From: Saccopteryx bilineata
Lineage: Eukaryota; Chordata; Mammalia; Chiroptera; Emballonuridae
NCBI RefSeq assembly: GCF_036850765.1
Contig: NC_089490.1
Span: forward strand, 109,685,074 to 109,749,073
DNA length: 64,000 nt
Direction of reading: 5' to 3'
Translations under genes and position numbers: made by a program
Shown: positions 50,944 to 61,619 of the stretch, piece by piece
Position numbering within the stretch: the first letter of the stretch is position 1
How the letters are laid out: each line of letters starts with the position of its first letter
The notes under the pieces: model-generated
The model's input: only the letters and a program-made list of their open reading frames with translations
What the model was told of the DNA's origin: nothing
Databases searched by the model: none

Positions 50944-50952
50944 TCTAGCTCT

Positions 50953-51381
50953 ATATTTTTTATATTCGCCTTCCATAGCTGGGTTATGCAGCAGGGATCA
51001 GAAGCACATAATGAGGGATGGAAATATCATCCACTTTGTGCTAGGAAAAAGAAATCAAAATCACGAAACATAGACAGATGTAAGTTTGATTTGAAATATA
51101 TTGCATGTGTGCTCTGGAGAAAACCTGAGTCTCAAACTTGCTGACCTTGGTCAGGTATTGAGCGCTATCCTAGTCTTCGTATCACTAAAATGAGTACATT
51201 TATGTATCTTCATCTTAAGTCATTTTTATAAATAAATGAACTAAGATATGCCAAGTGCTTTAAACTCTGAATAGCACAGGAATGTTATAAATATTTCTCA
51301 TTATTAAAAGAGAAATACCCTGTAGGGAATTTCGTTTCACTAAGTAAATTTAGGTTTGGTTTGATCACTTTTTTCCTATGT
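50953..51381. other. Spacer upstream of KLRD1 copy 2
   Basis: Matches about 25430-25680 and 26085-26280 of unit 1. No exon recognised. Confidence 0.5.
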
Positions 51382-51440
51382 CTAACAATTTTTAATTGAA
51401 TTTATTAGGGTGACACTAGTTAACATAACTGTACTATGTT
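51382..51440 (-). mobile_element. Short L1 3' UTR fragment
   Basis: Carries 'gaatttattagggtgacact'. Not seen at the matching position of unit 1. It lies about 110 bp upstream of the conserved promoter motif. Confidence 0.6.
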
Positions 51441-51550
51441 TCAATAATTTTAAAGTTGATTTTGATATTCAAACATTGAAAAAAATACTTCCTCTCACCT
51501 CTATTTATGATTGTCGGTGTTCACACTACACAAGTACAATTGCACAAGTA

Positions 51551-51796
51551 TTTCCTGTATTGTGGTTCAAGAACATTATAAAAGCTAGTGATTTACTGTC
51601 TTTTGTTCATACTATACATCTGTGTCTCACCAAAGATGATTCAAGATCACTTAAATACACAAGTTTTCTTTTTCTTTTAAATTTCCTCACGCAATTTTCT
51701 GGTTCCCAGACTTCTGCTCAATTCCGTGATCCGCCAGCGTTCTGGAGCAAGCCAACATCGTGAGTTATCTGCATCGACGCTGGAACAACGCTTCTC
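51551..51796 (+). promoter_or_regulatory. KLRD1 copy 2 upstream/leader region with ETS-RUNX-like motif
   Basis: Same 17-bp motif as at 26393. Here it is 246 bp from the ATG rather than 188, because of extra sequence between motif and leader. The leader (ttccgtgatccgcc; catcgacgctggaac) is conserved with copy 1. Confidence 0.4.
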
Positions 51797-54700
51797 ATGG
51801 CAGGTATGTGAGGTCCCAGTCATAAAATAAAAATAGATGTAGCAAGGGAAAGCTCTAAATTCTAAGTGGGGAATGAATTTACCAGGTTAAATTATGAGGA
51901 ACATAATTCTAGCATAGAGTAGATAACAATGACCAAATATCAATGACACAATGCTTTACCAGTGCTATATAAAAATTTATCATTTTTGTTGTGACATCCA
52001 AAAACCAGTCGGATTGATAGTTTGACACATTGGACTATTGTTCATGACAGCAGTCTTTGGGAGTGTGCTAAGGTTGATGCTCAATTACTTAATGTTCAAT
52101 TGTTTTGGAAAAATGACAGTAAGCAAGTTATTATTGGTATAAGAAAATATAATGTCTTTGTAAAAAAAATTGGTTGTTTATGTATCATAATGCAATGTAC
52201 TGTGTAATGAATCCCGGTCCTCAAGGCATTGCCTATGCATTGGTTGGGGAACCTCTCCTCACAGTGCGTTCAGATACACGTATGTATTCTTGTCTCTGAA
52301 ATCTCTACAATCCATGAGAATGTGATCTTTCTCAGAGCCGCAAATGCACTGGGATCAGAAGGAGGGCATGTCCCAAGTGGTATTTTGACAATGATGGAGA
52401 ATGTTAAATAAAAACTCTGGTTTTCGACAAATTTTCATGGATGTCTGACGGGCAATGACTAGTTTTGATATCTTAAGAAACTAACATTATTAAAGGATTC
52501 TAAATTTTTCCACCTGCCGAATTAGAATCATACTACTATTTTGTGATATTTGTTGAGAAAAATAAAAGTAAATGTCTGTTATGTAAGCCCATAAAACAGA
52601 TCTTGGTGCCTGTTTATCTCTTCTTACTTTAGATCTGAGCTCATTTGCTCAGTCTTTTGCTAAGTCTAAAAAAAGGTGTTAAATCCACTCTTCTGAGACA
52701 GATCTGGTAAGGAACAAAAGGTATGAATGATCTCTCAGAAGAATAAAGTGCTACATATATTTTTTCTTTTTATTGGGTGGAATTCTAAATGAATGCCTTC
52801 ATTTTCCAATGTTTTATTGACAAAATGTTTCAGTTAGCAAACTGAAGAAGTTTTTGGATCCTTTATCCTTGGTTTCTGCAAGGACTTTTTTTAACGACTT
52901 CAGCCCCTGTGTTTATTATTTAACTCATCCCCCTACTTCTCTTTCTCTATAGCGTTTCAGACCGCTCCTTGGAGGTTGATTTCTGCATTTTTCGGAGTAA
53001 CATGCCTTGTGTTGATGGCTACTTTAGGAATTATGTTAAAAAATAGTAAGTTTTTTAAACAAGTTTATATAAAGATCAAAACTGTGATGAAACCATTCAA
53101 TATGTAAGGTTTCACTTTATTAATATGTAATATTGTGGTATTTCACAAACTTGTACCTAATTCTAATCATTTCTTATAGAATTAGATAAACAAAGTATTC
53201 AGCCAACATCATCTCCAGGACACCCCCTAGAGCTCCAGGAAGGTAGGTAGCATACTTTGGAAAACCTTTATGTTGGTAGAATAGTTTCTTGTTTTTCTTA
53301 CGTAGAAGCATGGTAGAATTGTGTATAGTAATACAAGTTCACCTATTAATTGTAGAATAGTCTTATGTCATTGTTCTCTACAATAAGAAATTTTAGATTA
53401 CATTGAGTATGCAAATAAATTATATATTTAATTAATAAATTAAATATTAACCTGAAATGACATTTTTCCTGTGTGAGTGTTCATGTTTAAGTAACAAATA
53501 AAAAATAAATTTAGTACAAACTACAGTTAATCCTAATTATCTGCTTTTGTTTGCTCATAACTTATACTGTTATATCTCTTTATCTTTGCTTCTATTTCTT
53601 GCATGACTCAGAATATAGTGCAGAACTTTAACCAGTAAAATCCAGTTCAAAGTGCAATTTTTTAATGTGTTTGTTTCAAAAGTTCTCCAAGTTGTCTCAC
53701 CATCTTCCGTGATTATATAACAATTTACTTATATCTTTTTAGTATTTTTCTAGGTGTATTGAGACAAAATTGGCATATAACATTATTCAAGTTTAAGGTG
53801 TACCTTCTGTTGATTTGTTACACTTATATATTGCAGTATGATTGACACCATAATGTTAGCTAACAACTCCATCACTTCACATAATCACCTTTTGTTTTTT
53901 TGTACTGAGACACTTAAGGTCTATTCTTTTAGCAACTTACATGTGTACAGTACAGTATTATTAACTGTAATCACAAAGCTATGCAGTAGATTCCCAAAAC
54001 TTATTCATCCTTTAACTGGAATATTTTAACCTTTGGATGAATATTCCCCATTTGTCACCACTTCACAGCCTCTGTGACCACCATTCTATGCTACAACTTC
54101 AGCATCATTCATTTGACAAAGATTTAAGTACCTACCATGTATCATGACTTTTATCGCTGAGGATAGTAAATGTTTAAGACACTATCATTCTAGAATCATT
54201 CTAAACTATATTATCGGATTTAAAGCTAATTGCTTTCTGAATAGCATTTAGAAAATAAATAATCGTATATTAAACTTATCCCTATGTACCATATTTTTTC
54301 TGACTCAGGAAGTATGCTAACATGTCTCCCTCTCTTAAACTTCTCTTTCATTGAGTCTACTTTTATATACACAGCAATACTCAACTTTGGGTCACTTTCT
54401 CAAGAGAAGTCCTTCTAAGTGCTCCCATCTTACACTCTGCTACACAATATTTTAACATATTAAACTTCCTGGGTATACTTTCCCAAATTAGCATTAAGTA
54501 TAATTAGTAAATGATTGGAAATCACATAATTCTGACTCTATCTCTAGAATATAATCTCATGAGAAAGTTATATAATCCTGATTCTATCTCTAAGATATAA
54601 TCCCCATGAGGAAAACAATTCAAGTCTTAGTCTCATTACTATCTCTGAATTGTGGTATACTTAATAGATTATTGATAATATTTATATAAAAAAGAATAAA

Positions 54701-57514
54701 TAGCAAATAACTTCTGAATGAGAGTTACCATTGGTTATATTGAATCTTCAATGCTATCAATTTTGCTTTATTTTTTCTCTTAGGTTCTGGCTGCTGTTCT
54801 TGCCAAGAAAAGTGGATTGGTTACCAATGCAACTGTTATTTCATTTCTAATGAACAAAAAACTTGGTCAGAAAGCAAGAAATTCTGTGCTTCTCAAAATT
54901 CTAGTCTACTTCAATTGCTAAACAGAGATGAATTGGCATGTATTTAATTCTGATTTTCTCTATTTTATTTTGACCTAGGGATATACATTATTTAAGTAAA
55001 CTGAATACTTTGAATCAAGTCTTTAATCAGATAGTAACTGGATGGTTATGTTTGAACTAATAACTTACTAATTTCCTATACCTTAAAATAATTATTATAG
55101 AATTTATGTAGAATTTTTCAATGATTTATATTATAATAAAAAAATCAAGATAAATGCCAGATAAAGTAGAAGAGACTTTTTGAGAGATTTTAAAAATAAA
55201 TAATGAGTCATTATTTTTATTCAAAGGTCCACTAAATCAGTGGTCCCCAACCCCTGGGCCACGGACTGGTACCGGTCTGTGGGCCATTTGGTACTGGTCC
55301 GCAGAGAAAGAATAAATAACTTACATTATTTAAGTTTTATTTATATTTAAGTCTAAACGATGTTTTATTTTTTAAAAATGACGAGATTCCCTCTGTTACA
55401 TCCGTCTAAGACTCACTCTTGAAGCTTGTTTTGTTAGTTCGACAATTATATTTAAAAATACCACAGTTTTTACGCCAGTTGCATAATTTTATTTTGTGCA
55501 TTTATCCGTCCCACCTTAAAGGCCGGTCCGTGAAAATATTTTCTGACATTAAACCGGTCTGTGGCCCAAATAAGGTTGAGGACCACTGCACTAAATAACT
55601 TTGTAATTTTTTTTGCTATAATTAAATTTATAATTTCTTTTGTAATTATATAGCTGTTGTCAACATTCTGGGATATTATGTGATGTGATTATGGAGAACA
55701 TGATCATAAAATTGCCCACTGCTTAAGGAAATGTGAAATTTTCTTTAGCTGTATGAAGAACCTGAACAGAGTATAGGTTGAGTAAGTTATACATAAAATT
55801 TATTCCTAAGGTACTGCTGATTTGGGATCAGACTTGATTGTTGATCCTCTACAAAGAAAGTGCTCTAAAAAAACTATAATTGTCTTTATAAAATTATTCA
55901 TTTCCTCAATAAATTAGATTTCTTTCTCCATAAATGATTGAAACTGATTAATGAAAAACAAGGGTCATGTGACTATATTTCTTATATTAGAGGTTAAAAA
56001 TTATTTCAGTTTAAGTGATTTAAAGGCTATATTTATCTTACGCTAGACACTGACTTTTTTGAAAGTTCATTATTCTCAGAGTAAACTGAAATTCAGCTAA
56101 TATTTGTCTCTGTTTCCAAACAGCATTTTATGAAATCCAATACCTATTTTTACTGGATTGGACTTTCTTACAGTGAAAAGCATGGTGCCTGGTTGTGGGA
56201 GGATGGCTCTGCTCTCTCCCAAGATCAGTAAGTTTCTGGCTGCAAGGTCTTTTCAGTTCTTTATGAGTTTATTCTTAGATCCTACCGGAAAATGAAACCT
56301 ATGTGAACAATGTAGCTCTGATAACCTACCTAAGGTATGTGTATACAGAAAAGAAAATAAATACATGTGAGTAACGATTTTAGCCCCATCTAGAACATCC
56401 ACGTATATGCACAACTGACATGAAGTTAGTGTTTGTGACCATTAAAGAGGTTTTGATATATAACTGTTTTTTTCTTGCCTTGGTCCAAGTACTCGGCTGT
56501 GCTGTACATGCACAGATGCTCACACACAAAAGCTGTCCAGGAAACACAGGAGAGCCATTACTTTTTTTTTTTTTGAAGTGAGAAACCGAGAGGTATAGAG
56601 ACAGACTCCCACATGCACCCCACCCGGATCCACCCCCCAAGCACACTAGGGGACGATGGTCTGCCCATCTGGGCCCTTGCTTTGTTGCAACCAGAGCCAT
56701 TCTAGTGCCTGAGGCGGAGGCCATGGAGCCATTCTCAGTGCTTGGCTGACTTTGCTCCAATGGAGCCTTGGCTAGAGAAAAGAAAGAGAAAAATGAGTGG
56801 GGGAAGGGTGGAGAAGCAGATGGGCGCTTCTCTTGTGTGCTCTGATGGAGCATCAGACCTGGGACATCTATGTGCCAGGCTGATGCTCTACCATTGAGCC
56901 AACTGTCCAGGGTCCATTGCTTTCTTTATTATGGTGGAGTCCAGTGTTCTCAACATCCCTCATGCTTTAAATATTTTAGGCTTAGTTTTGTATATTAGTA
57001 ATCTTAAAAATCTCATTTTCATTTATAAACACTGTGTTTGCAGCATTATACATGGCTGACTTTTATGCTCTTATTGGTTTTCTTACTAAGTTAATCAATA
57101 TACCTTTAAACAAAACCAATGCAAAGTTTATCACTTATCAAAGCTGTTAATAGCAATGAAAAAAATTCTGGCCTCAGTACTATTCATTACTAGGGCAATA
57201 ACTGAGTTTTTGGACTATTGTACTTGAAATAGTGAAAACTGTGATTATTGAAAGATAAAAATACAATGACTCATTATGTGACTATATCATTCAAATGCTT
57301 TAGAAAGTACTATCATTTAATAAAAAGCACCATTCCTGAACTTTCTCATTTTGTTTCCCATATGATAACATATATATATATTTTTTATTACAGATTATCA
57401 TTCACTAGACATAAAAATCCAAGGGACTGCATGTCATATAGCCCAACCAAAAGTGTTTTGGATGAACCCTGCAAAAAAGAAAATTATTATATTTGTAAAC
57501 AACAACTTATTTAG
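51797..57514 (+). CDS. KLRD1: CD94 / NK-cell lectin-like receptor D1, copy 2 (six exons)
   Basis: Same role and architecture as copy 1. Exons: 51797-51803, 52953-53045, 53180-53242, 54784-54935, 56124-56227, 57394-57514; each equals its copy 1 counterpart in length and phase, total 540 nt, 179 aa. The start MAAFQT is closer to human MAVFKT than copy 1's. Uncharged transmembrane helix at about 11-31, stalk, lectin domain with WIGL at 116-119, all nine ectodomain cysteines, and the human-like C-terminus CKQQLI. A GC donor follows exon 4 (54936-54937), as in copy 1. Compared with human CD94, ligand-face positions 112, 113, 146, 158, 160, 168 and 171 differ: T, Y, H, T, S, K and Y here. Lys at 167-168 and Tyr at 171 replace acidic residues and Arg. 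No NKG2 partner gene lies in the window. Intact; expression unknown. Confidence 0.94.
53745..54140 (-). mobile_element. Old L1 3' UTR fragment, intron 3 of KLRD1 copy 2 (shared)
   Basis: Ortholog of 29110-29480. Unlike unit 1, this intron has no SINEs, so intron 3 is 1541 bp here against 2534 bp in copy 1. Confidence 0.65.
55238..55588. mobile_element. hAT non-autonomous element, 351 bp, intron 4 of KLRD1 copy 2
   Basis: TIRs cagtggtccccaacc and ggttgaggaccactg. Exact 8-bp TSD cactaaat at 55230-55237 and 55589-55596. Unit 1 shows an uninterrupted site near 31155-31165. Confidence 0.92.
56557..56932 (-). mobile_element. A-type SINE, intron 5 of KLRD1 copy 2
   Basis: Antisense, moderately diverged copy. 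It creates a spurious 157-codon open frame at 56380-56853. Absent from copy 1 intron 5. Confidence 0.88.
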
Positions 57515-57833
57515 ATATTAGGGCAGAAAGGGTGGGTAATGAAGGTACAGTATTACTAAAAGTAGTAAGTTTATCTCTTATAGTAATACTAATTATCTAC
57601 TGTAAAATTATCTGTAAAATGTTTCACAATGTCTTATCATACAATATTCATGTATTTGAAACCATGTAGTCTAAAAATAATAAAATTTGTGCACTTATAC
57701 TTGAGGTTATAAAGCATCAAGATGATGAATTTCATGAGTATTTTGATTTAATGCATATTTTCAATATTGAATATAATATATTTTATTTTCATTTTAATGC
57801 ATGTATTCTTTTATAACGTTCTGCAGTAACTTA

Positions 57834-57839
57834 AATAAA
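57834..57839 (+). terminator. Candidate polyadenylation signal of KLRD1 copy 2
   Basis: AATAAA 320 nt after the stop, in the same 'ttaaataaaac' context as copy 1. Confidence 0.5.
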
Positions 57840-58574
57840 ACAATTCTCACAAAAAAAATACGTCAACATCATTTCAGATCTATGTGTGACGTACTAAATT
57901 GGGAATTCCCATTTTACATTTCCAAAAGCTTGTTCTTTCTGAATATCTATACATCTATAGGTTTTCATTTAGAGCTGCAAGTGCCATATGACAGTTTTCT
58001 CATGTGTATCATCTGATTTCAGAAGGAAACACACATGAGTCCTCTCTTGATGCTCCTGAGTTCTGTAGAACAATCAGACGTCTTTGGCCAAATTAGCGGT
58101 TTCAGGTGATTGCTTTCAGATTTTGTGAAGCATCTAAGTCCTGAAAACATAAATTTACAATACCTATTTCTTTTCTCTGCAGATTTTTCTTGCCTTATGC
58201 TTATCAATTAATAAAAAGTTCACAAGTGCATTGAAAAATCTTAATTTTTAATCAATCCTAAAACTATTTTCTAAAAAAACCCAAACAAATCACTTTTCTA
58301 AAAGTTTGTCAAAACCAAACAATTCCCTTTTGGAGGGTGGGGGGAAAGAAGCATATAATTTTATTGAAAGGTTTCAAAGAAGGGTGAGAACACAATGAGG
58401 TCTGATGTATATGACCTGAATGGAATTTCTCCCAAATTTACAGATTTCAAAAGCCAATTTCTTTTTTTTAAACTGTAGAACATACATCTTAAAATATTTA
58501 TATTGATATCTCTATTTCTTTGCTAAAATCATATTTTAATGAAATCATAATTAAAAATCCAAAGTTGATTTAAA
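57840..58574. other. Unit 2 spacer downstream of KLRD1 copy 2
   Basis: Matches about 34156-35200 of unit 1 minus the hAT. No gene. Confidence 0.5.
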
Positions 58575-58665
58575 GAATTTTTTAATTAAAATTCTTGAGG
58601 TGACATTAATTAATAGGATTATATAGTTTACAAGTGTACAATTCTATGATACATGATCTGTAAAC
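58575..58665 (-). mobile_element. L1 3' UTR fragment, private to unit 2
   Basis: L1 3'-UTR signature (tgaggtgacattaattaata), not at the matching place in unit 1. It sits just before a duplicated 122-bp block. Confidence 0.65.
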
Positions 58666-58714
58666 ACTGCTCACAAAACTTAGGGGATCAGGGAACGTGC
58701 AGATACTCCAGTAC

Positions 58715-58836
58715 TTTCAGAGTTATCTTTGTTAAAAATCATCTTCACTGAGAGAAGAGAATTTCTGTGGCCTCCCAATTACAGTTCAGAGTTTGTTTTT
58801 TTCAATTTCTATATGAAAAGTTCTGGTTGAATGGAA
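58715..58836 (+). repeat. 122-bp direct repeat, copy a
   Basis: Matches 59704-59825 with one difference by eye (gagagaag against gagacaag). Unit 1 has the sequence once, at about 35867-35990. Confidence 0.93.
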
Positions 58837-58920
58837 TAGTGCATTTTCACCAATGAAATAAAAGTTGGTTTTGCATTTAATTTGCATAATCAAACAACTT
58901 TCTTTGAATTGTTTGCTTTT

Positions 58921-59303
58921 CTTTCTTTTTTTTTTTTCTTTTGTATTTTTCTGAAGTTGGAAATGGGGAGGCAGTCAGACAGACTCCCACATGCACCCGA
59001 CCGGGATCCACCTGGCATGCCCACCAGGGGGCGATGTTCTGACCATCTTGGGGCGTTGCTCTGCCACAATCAGAGCCATTCTAGCGCCTGAGGCAGAAGC
59101 CATGGAGCCATCCTCAGCGCCCGGGCCAACTTTGCTCCAATGGAGCCTGGCTGTGGGAGGGGAAGAGAGAGACATAGAGGAAGGAGAGGGGGAGGAGTGG
59201 AGAAGCAGAGGGGCGCTTCTCCTGTGTGCCCTGGCCGGGAATTGAACCCAGGGCTCCTGCACGCCAGGCCGACGCTCTACCACTGAGCCAACCGGCCAGG
59301 GCC
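58921..59303 (-). mobile_element. A-type SINE, private to unit 2, antisense
   Basis: Antisense copy lying between the two 122-bp repeats. Unit 1 has the flanking sequence (aaaataatacattttaaatt) uninterrupted near 35476. Confidence 0.9.
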
Positions 59304-59703
59304 CACAAAATAATACATTTTAAATTCAATTTAAAATCAGTATAGATAAGTTTATAATAAAAATCAATAGTTTTCTGCCCGAACTCTCCCATCTTCCTGA
59401 CCTCTTCTCATAATGTAATTTTTTTCTGAGTTTCTTGTTTCTTCAGTTTTGTTTTCTGCTTAGAGTGGTTTTCTCTGTAGTGTACCAATGATGATCTACT
59501 TTAACAAATTTTATTCAGGATGCATGTAAACTTTTAAAATTTAGCCACACCCAAATATAGGTTAAATTATTACTTTTCACATTATCATTCTATGAGATGT
59601 CCAGGCTCTATGTGTTTTTTTCCCCCCTGAGAATTCAAAAATACTTATTATACTTGCAAGAGCAAGGAAATATAAGGTGCTCAATATGGTTGATGATGTC
59701 TAA

Positions 59704-59825
59704 TTTCAGAGTTATCTTTGTTAAAAATCATCTTCACTGAGACAAGAGAATTTCTGTGGCCTCCCAATTACAGTTCAGAGTTTGTTTTTTTCAATTTCTA
59801 TATGAAAAGTTCTGGTTGAATGGAA
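59704..59825 (+). repeat. 122-bp direct repeat, copy b
   Basis: In its ancestral context: both flanks match unit 1 at about 35860-36000. Copy a at 58715 is therefore the derived one. Confidence 0.93.
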
Positions 59826-60370
59826 GAAACCAGTCACCCAAGGCCTGTGTCTCTCTCACAGCATGGTCCCTTCATATCAGTCATACTCAGGCCATGAACA
59901 GTTGACCCATTTATTTTAGATATTTTTCTTCCCACTCTTACCTGCATTCTGCTTTCTTTCATCCTGAAAGTAGTATCTTTGTAGACTTTGGGATAGAAAA
60001 AGCTTCTTTTACGTAAAGGTCTTTCTAAAGTAGCTTTTCTTCCCTCTGACACAAGATTTTTAATATATTTTGTGGGAAAGACACTTTGTTTTTCTTGTTT
60101 TGTTCTCTTTTTTTTAGAAATGGGCTAATGCCTATGTAAGGATTTAGTTGAGTGAATATCTCAGTGTTAGATGTAAAACAAAAGGGAGTGAGGAAATGTC
60201 CAAGGACATATAAAATAACAAAACCATACAGTAATAAAGAGTGTATACTTCCTTCATTTTATTCTGTAATCCTGAATGTATATAATAATACATGTTATGT
60301 GTTGGTTCATGATAAATTATAAGAAGTTTAGGAACTTAAAACAACGTGTGTTTATAACCTTATATTATCT
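59826..60370. other. Unit 2 spacer
   Basis: Matches about 35990-36544 of unit 1. No gene. Confidence 0.5.
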
Positions 60371-60665
60371 TTGGATCAGGAACTGGGCTGGGCTAGTAGT
60401 TCTCTTATTTGTCATTTTACAAGCCTGGAACCAAGGATGACACCCGGCTATCTTCTGCTCTGACACTCAGAGTTTATTTCCAAGCTCATTCAGGCTGGTG
60501 GCATAATTTAGTTCCTTGTGGTTGTAAAACTGAGACCCTCAGCTCCCAGAGGCCGCCCTTTTCTATAAGCAGTCACACCCTGGCTGCTTGCTTCTTCATG
60601 AAGAGCATCTCTGGCTCCTCTCTCTGTCTGACCTGTATCATCTCTTTAAAGTGTTCACCTGAGTA
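60371..60665. repeat. Ancient interspersed repeat, shared by both units
   Basis: Ortholog of 36545-36835. Family not identified. Confidence 0.45.
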
Positions 60666-60798
60666 AGTCAAGTTCATCCGTAATAATATCTCTTTGATTA
60701 ATGAAATATTGACTAATGTAGAACCATAAATACATTTGAAAAATAGCCTCATCTTGCCAATTTAATGTCTTCTAATTACAGAGTAATATTTTATTGTA

Positions 60799-60971
60799 CA
60801 GGAATATCTTGGGGAAATTGCAGGTTTGGTTCCAGATCCATCTTAATAAAGCAAGTGTTGCTGAAAAATGAGACAAGCATTTTATTGTATAAGGTCTTGC
60901 CTTTCATGTTTAAGAAATGCAATACTTTCAAAGTGCAATAAAGCAAAGCTGAACAAAAGGAGGTATGCCTG
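60799..60971. mobile_element. Tigger-like MITE, 173 bp (shared)
   Basis: Ortholog of 36963-37137 with TA at both ends (60797-60798, 60972-60973). Confidence 0.8.
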
Positions 60972-61203
60972 TATTAAAAAATCTCACTAAAATTAGAAGG
61001 GAGAAAATAATACAGATGTACACCAGGGCATGGAAATTTAGGGGGTCAACTTAAATATCTGCCTACCATACCAACTAACCCCTAAAAATGCCTACTTTAT
61101 AGTTCATTGAATTTAAACACTGCCTTTGATTTCTGATAAGTAGAATTTACTTCATGTGTGCCAGGACAAACAATTCTATTTTTTAGTTACTCCAAAATAT
61201 TTT

Positions 61204-61605
61204 TTGTGTGACAGAAATAGAGAGAGAGAGACAAAGAGGGACAGATAGGGACAGACAGACACAAAAGGAGAGAGATGAGAAGCATAAATATTCATGTGGC
61301 TCCTTAGTTGTTCATTGATTGCATTCTCATATGTGCCTTGATGGAGGGGGGCTACAGCAGAGCAAGTGACTTCTTGCTCAAGCCAGTGACCTTGGGTTTC
61401 AAGCTAGTGACCTTTGGACTCAAACCAGTGACCAAGGGGTCATGTCTATGATCCCATGCTCAAGTTAGTGACCCTATGCTCAAGCTGGTGAGTCTGTGCT
61501 CAAGCCAGATGAGCCCTTGCTCAAGCTGGTGAACTCGGGGTTTCAAGCCTGAGTCCTATGTGTCGCAGTCCAATGCTTTATCCACTGTGTCACTGCCTAG
61601 TTAGG
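61204..61605 (-). mobile_element. B-type SINE, long form (shared)
   Basis: Ortholog of 37796-38216, same orientation and neighbours, without the A-type SINE that joined it in unit 1. Confidence 0.88.
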
Positions 61606-61619
61606 CACCCCCAAATATT

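Noticed and set aside
56380..56853. Minus-strand ORF of 157 codons
   Set aside because: Mostly antisense SINE sequence in intron 5 of KLRD1 copy 2.
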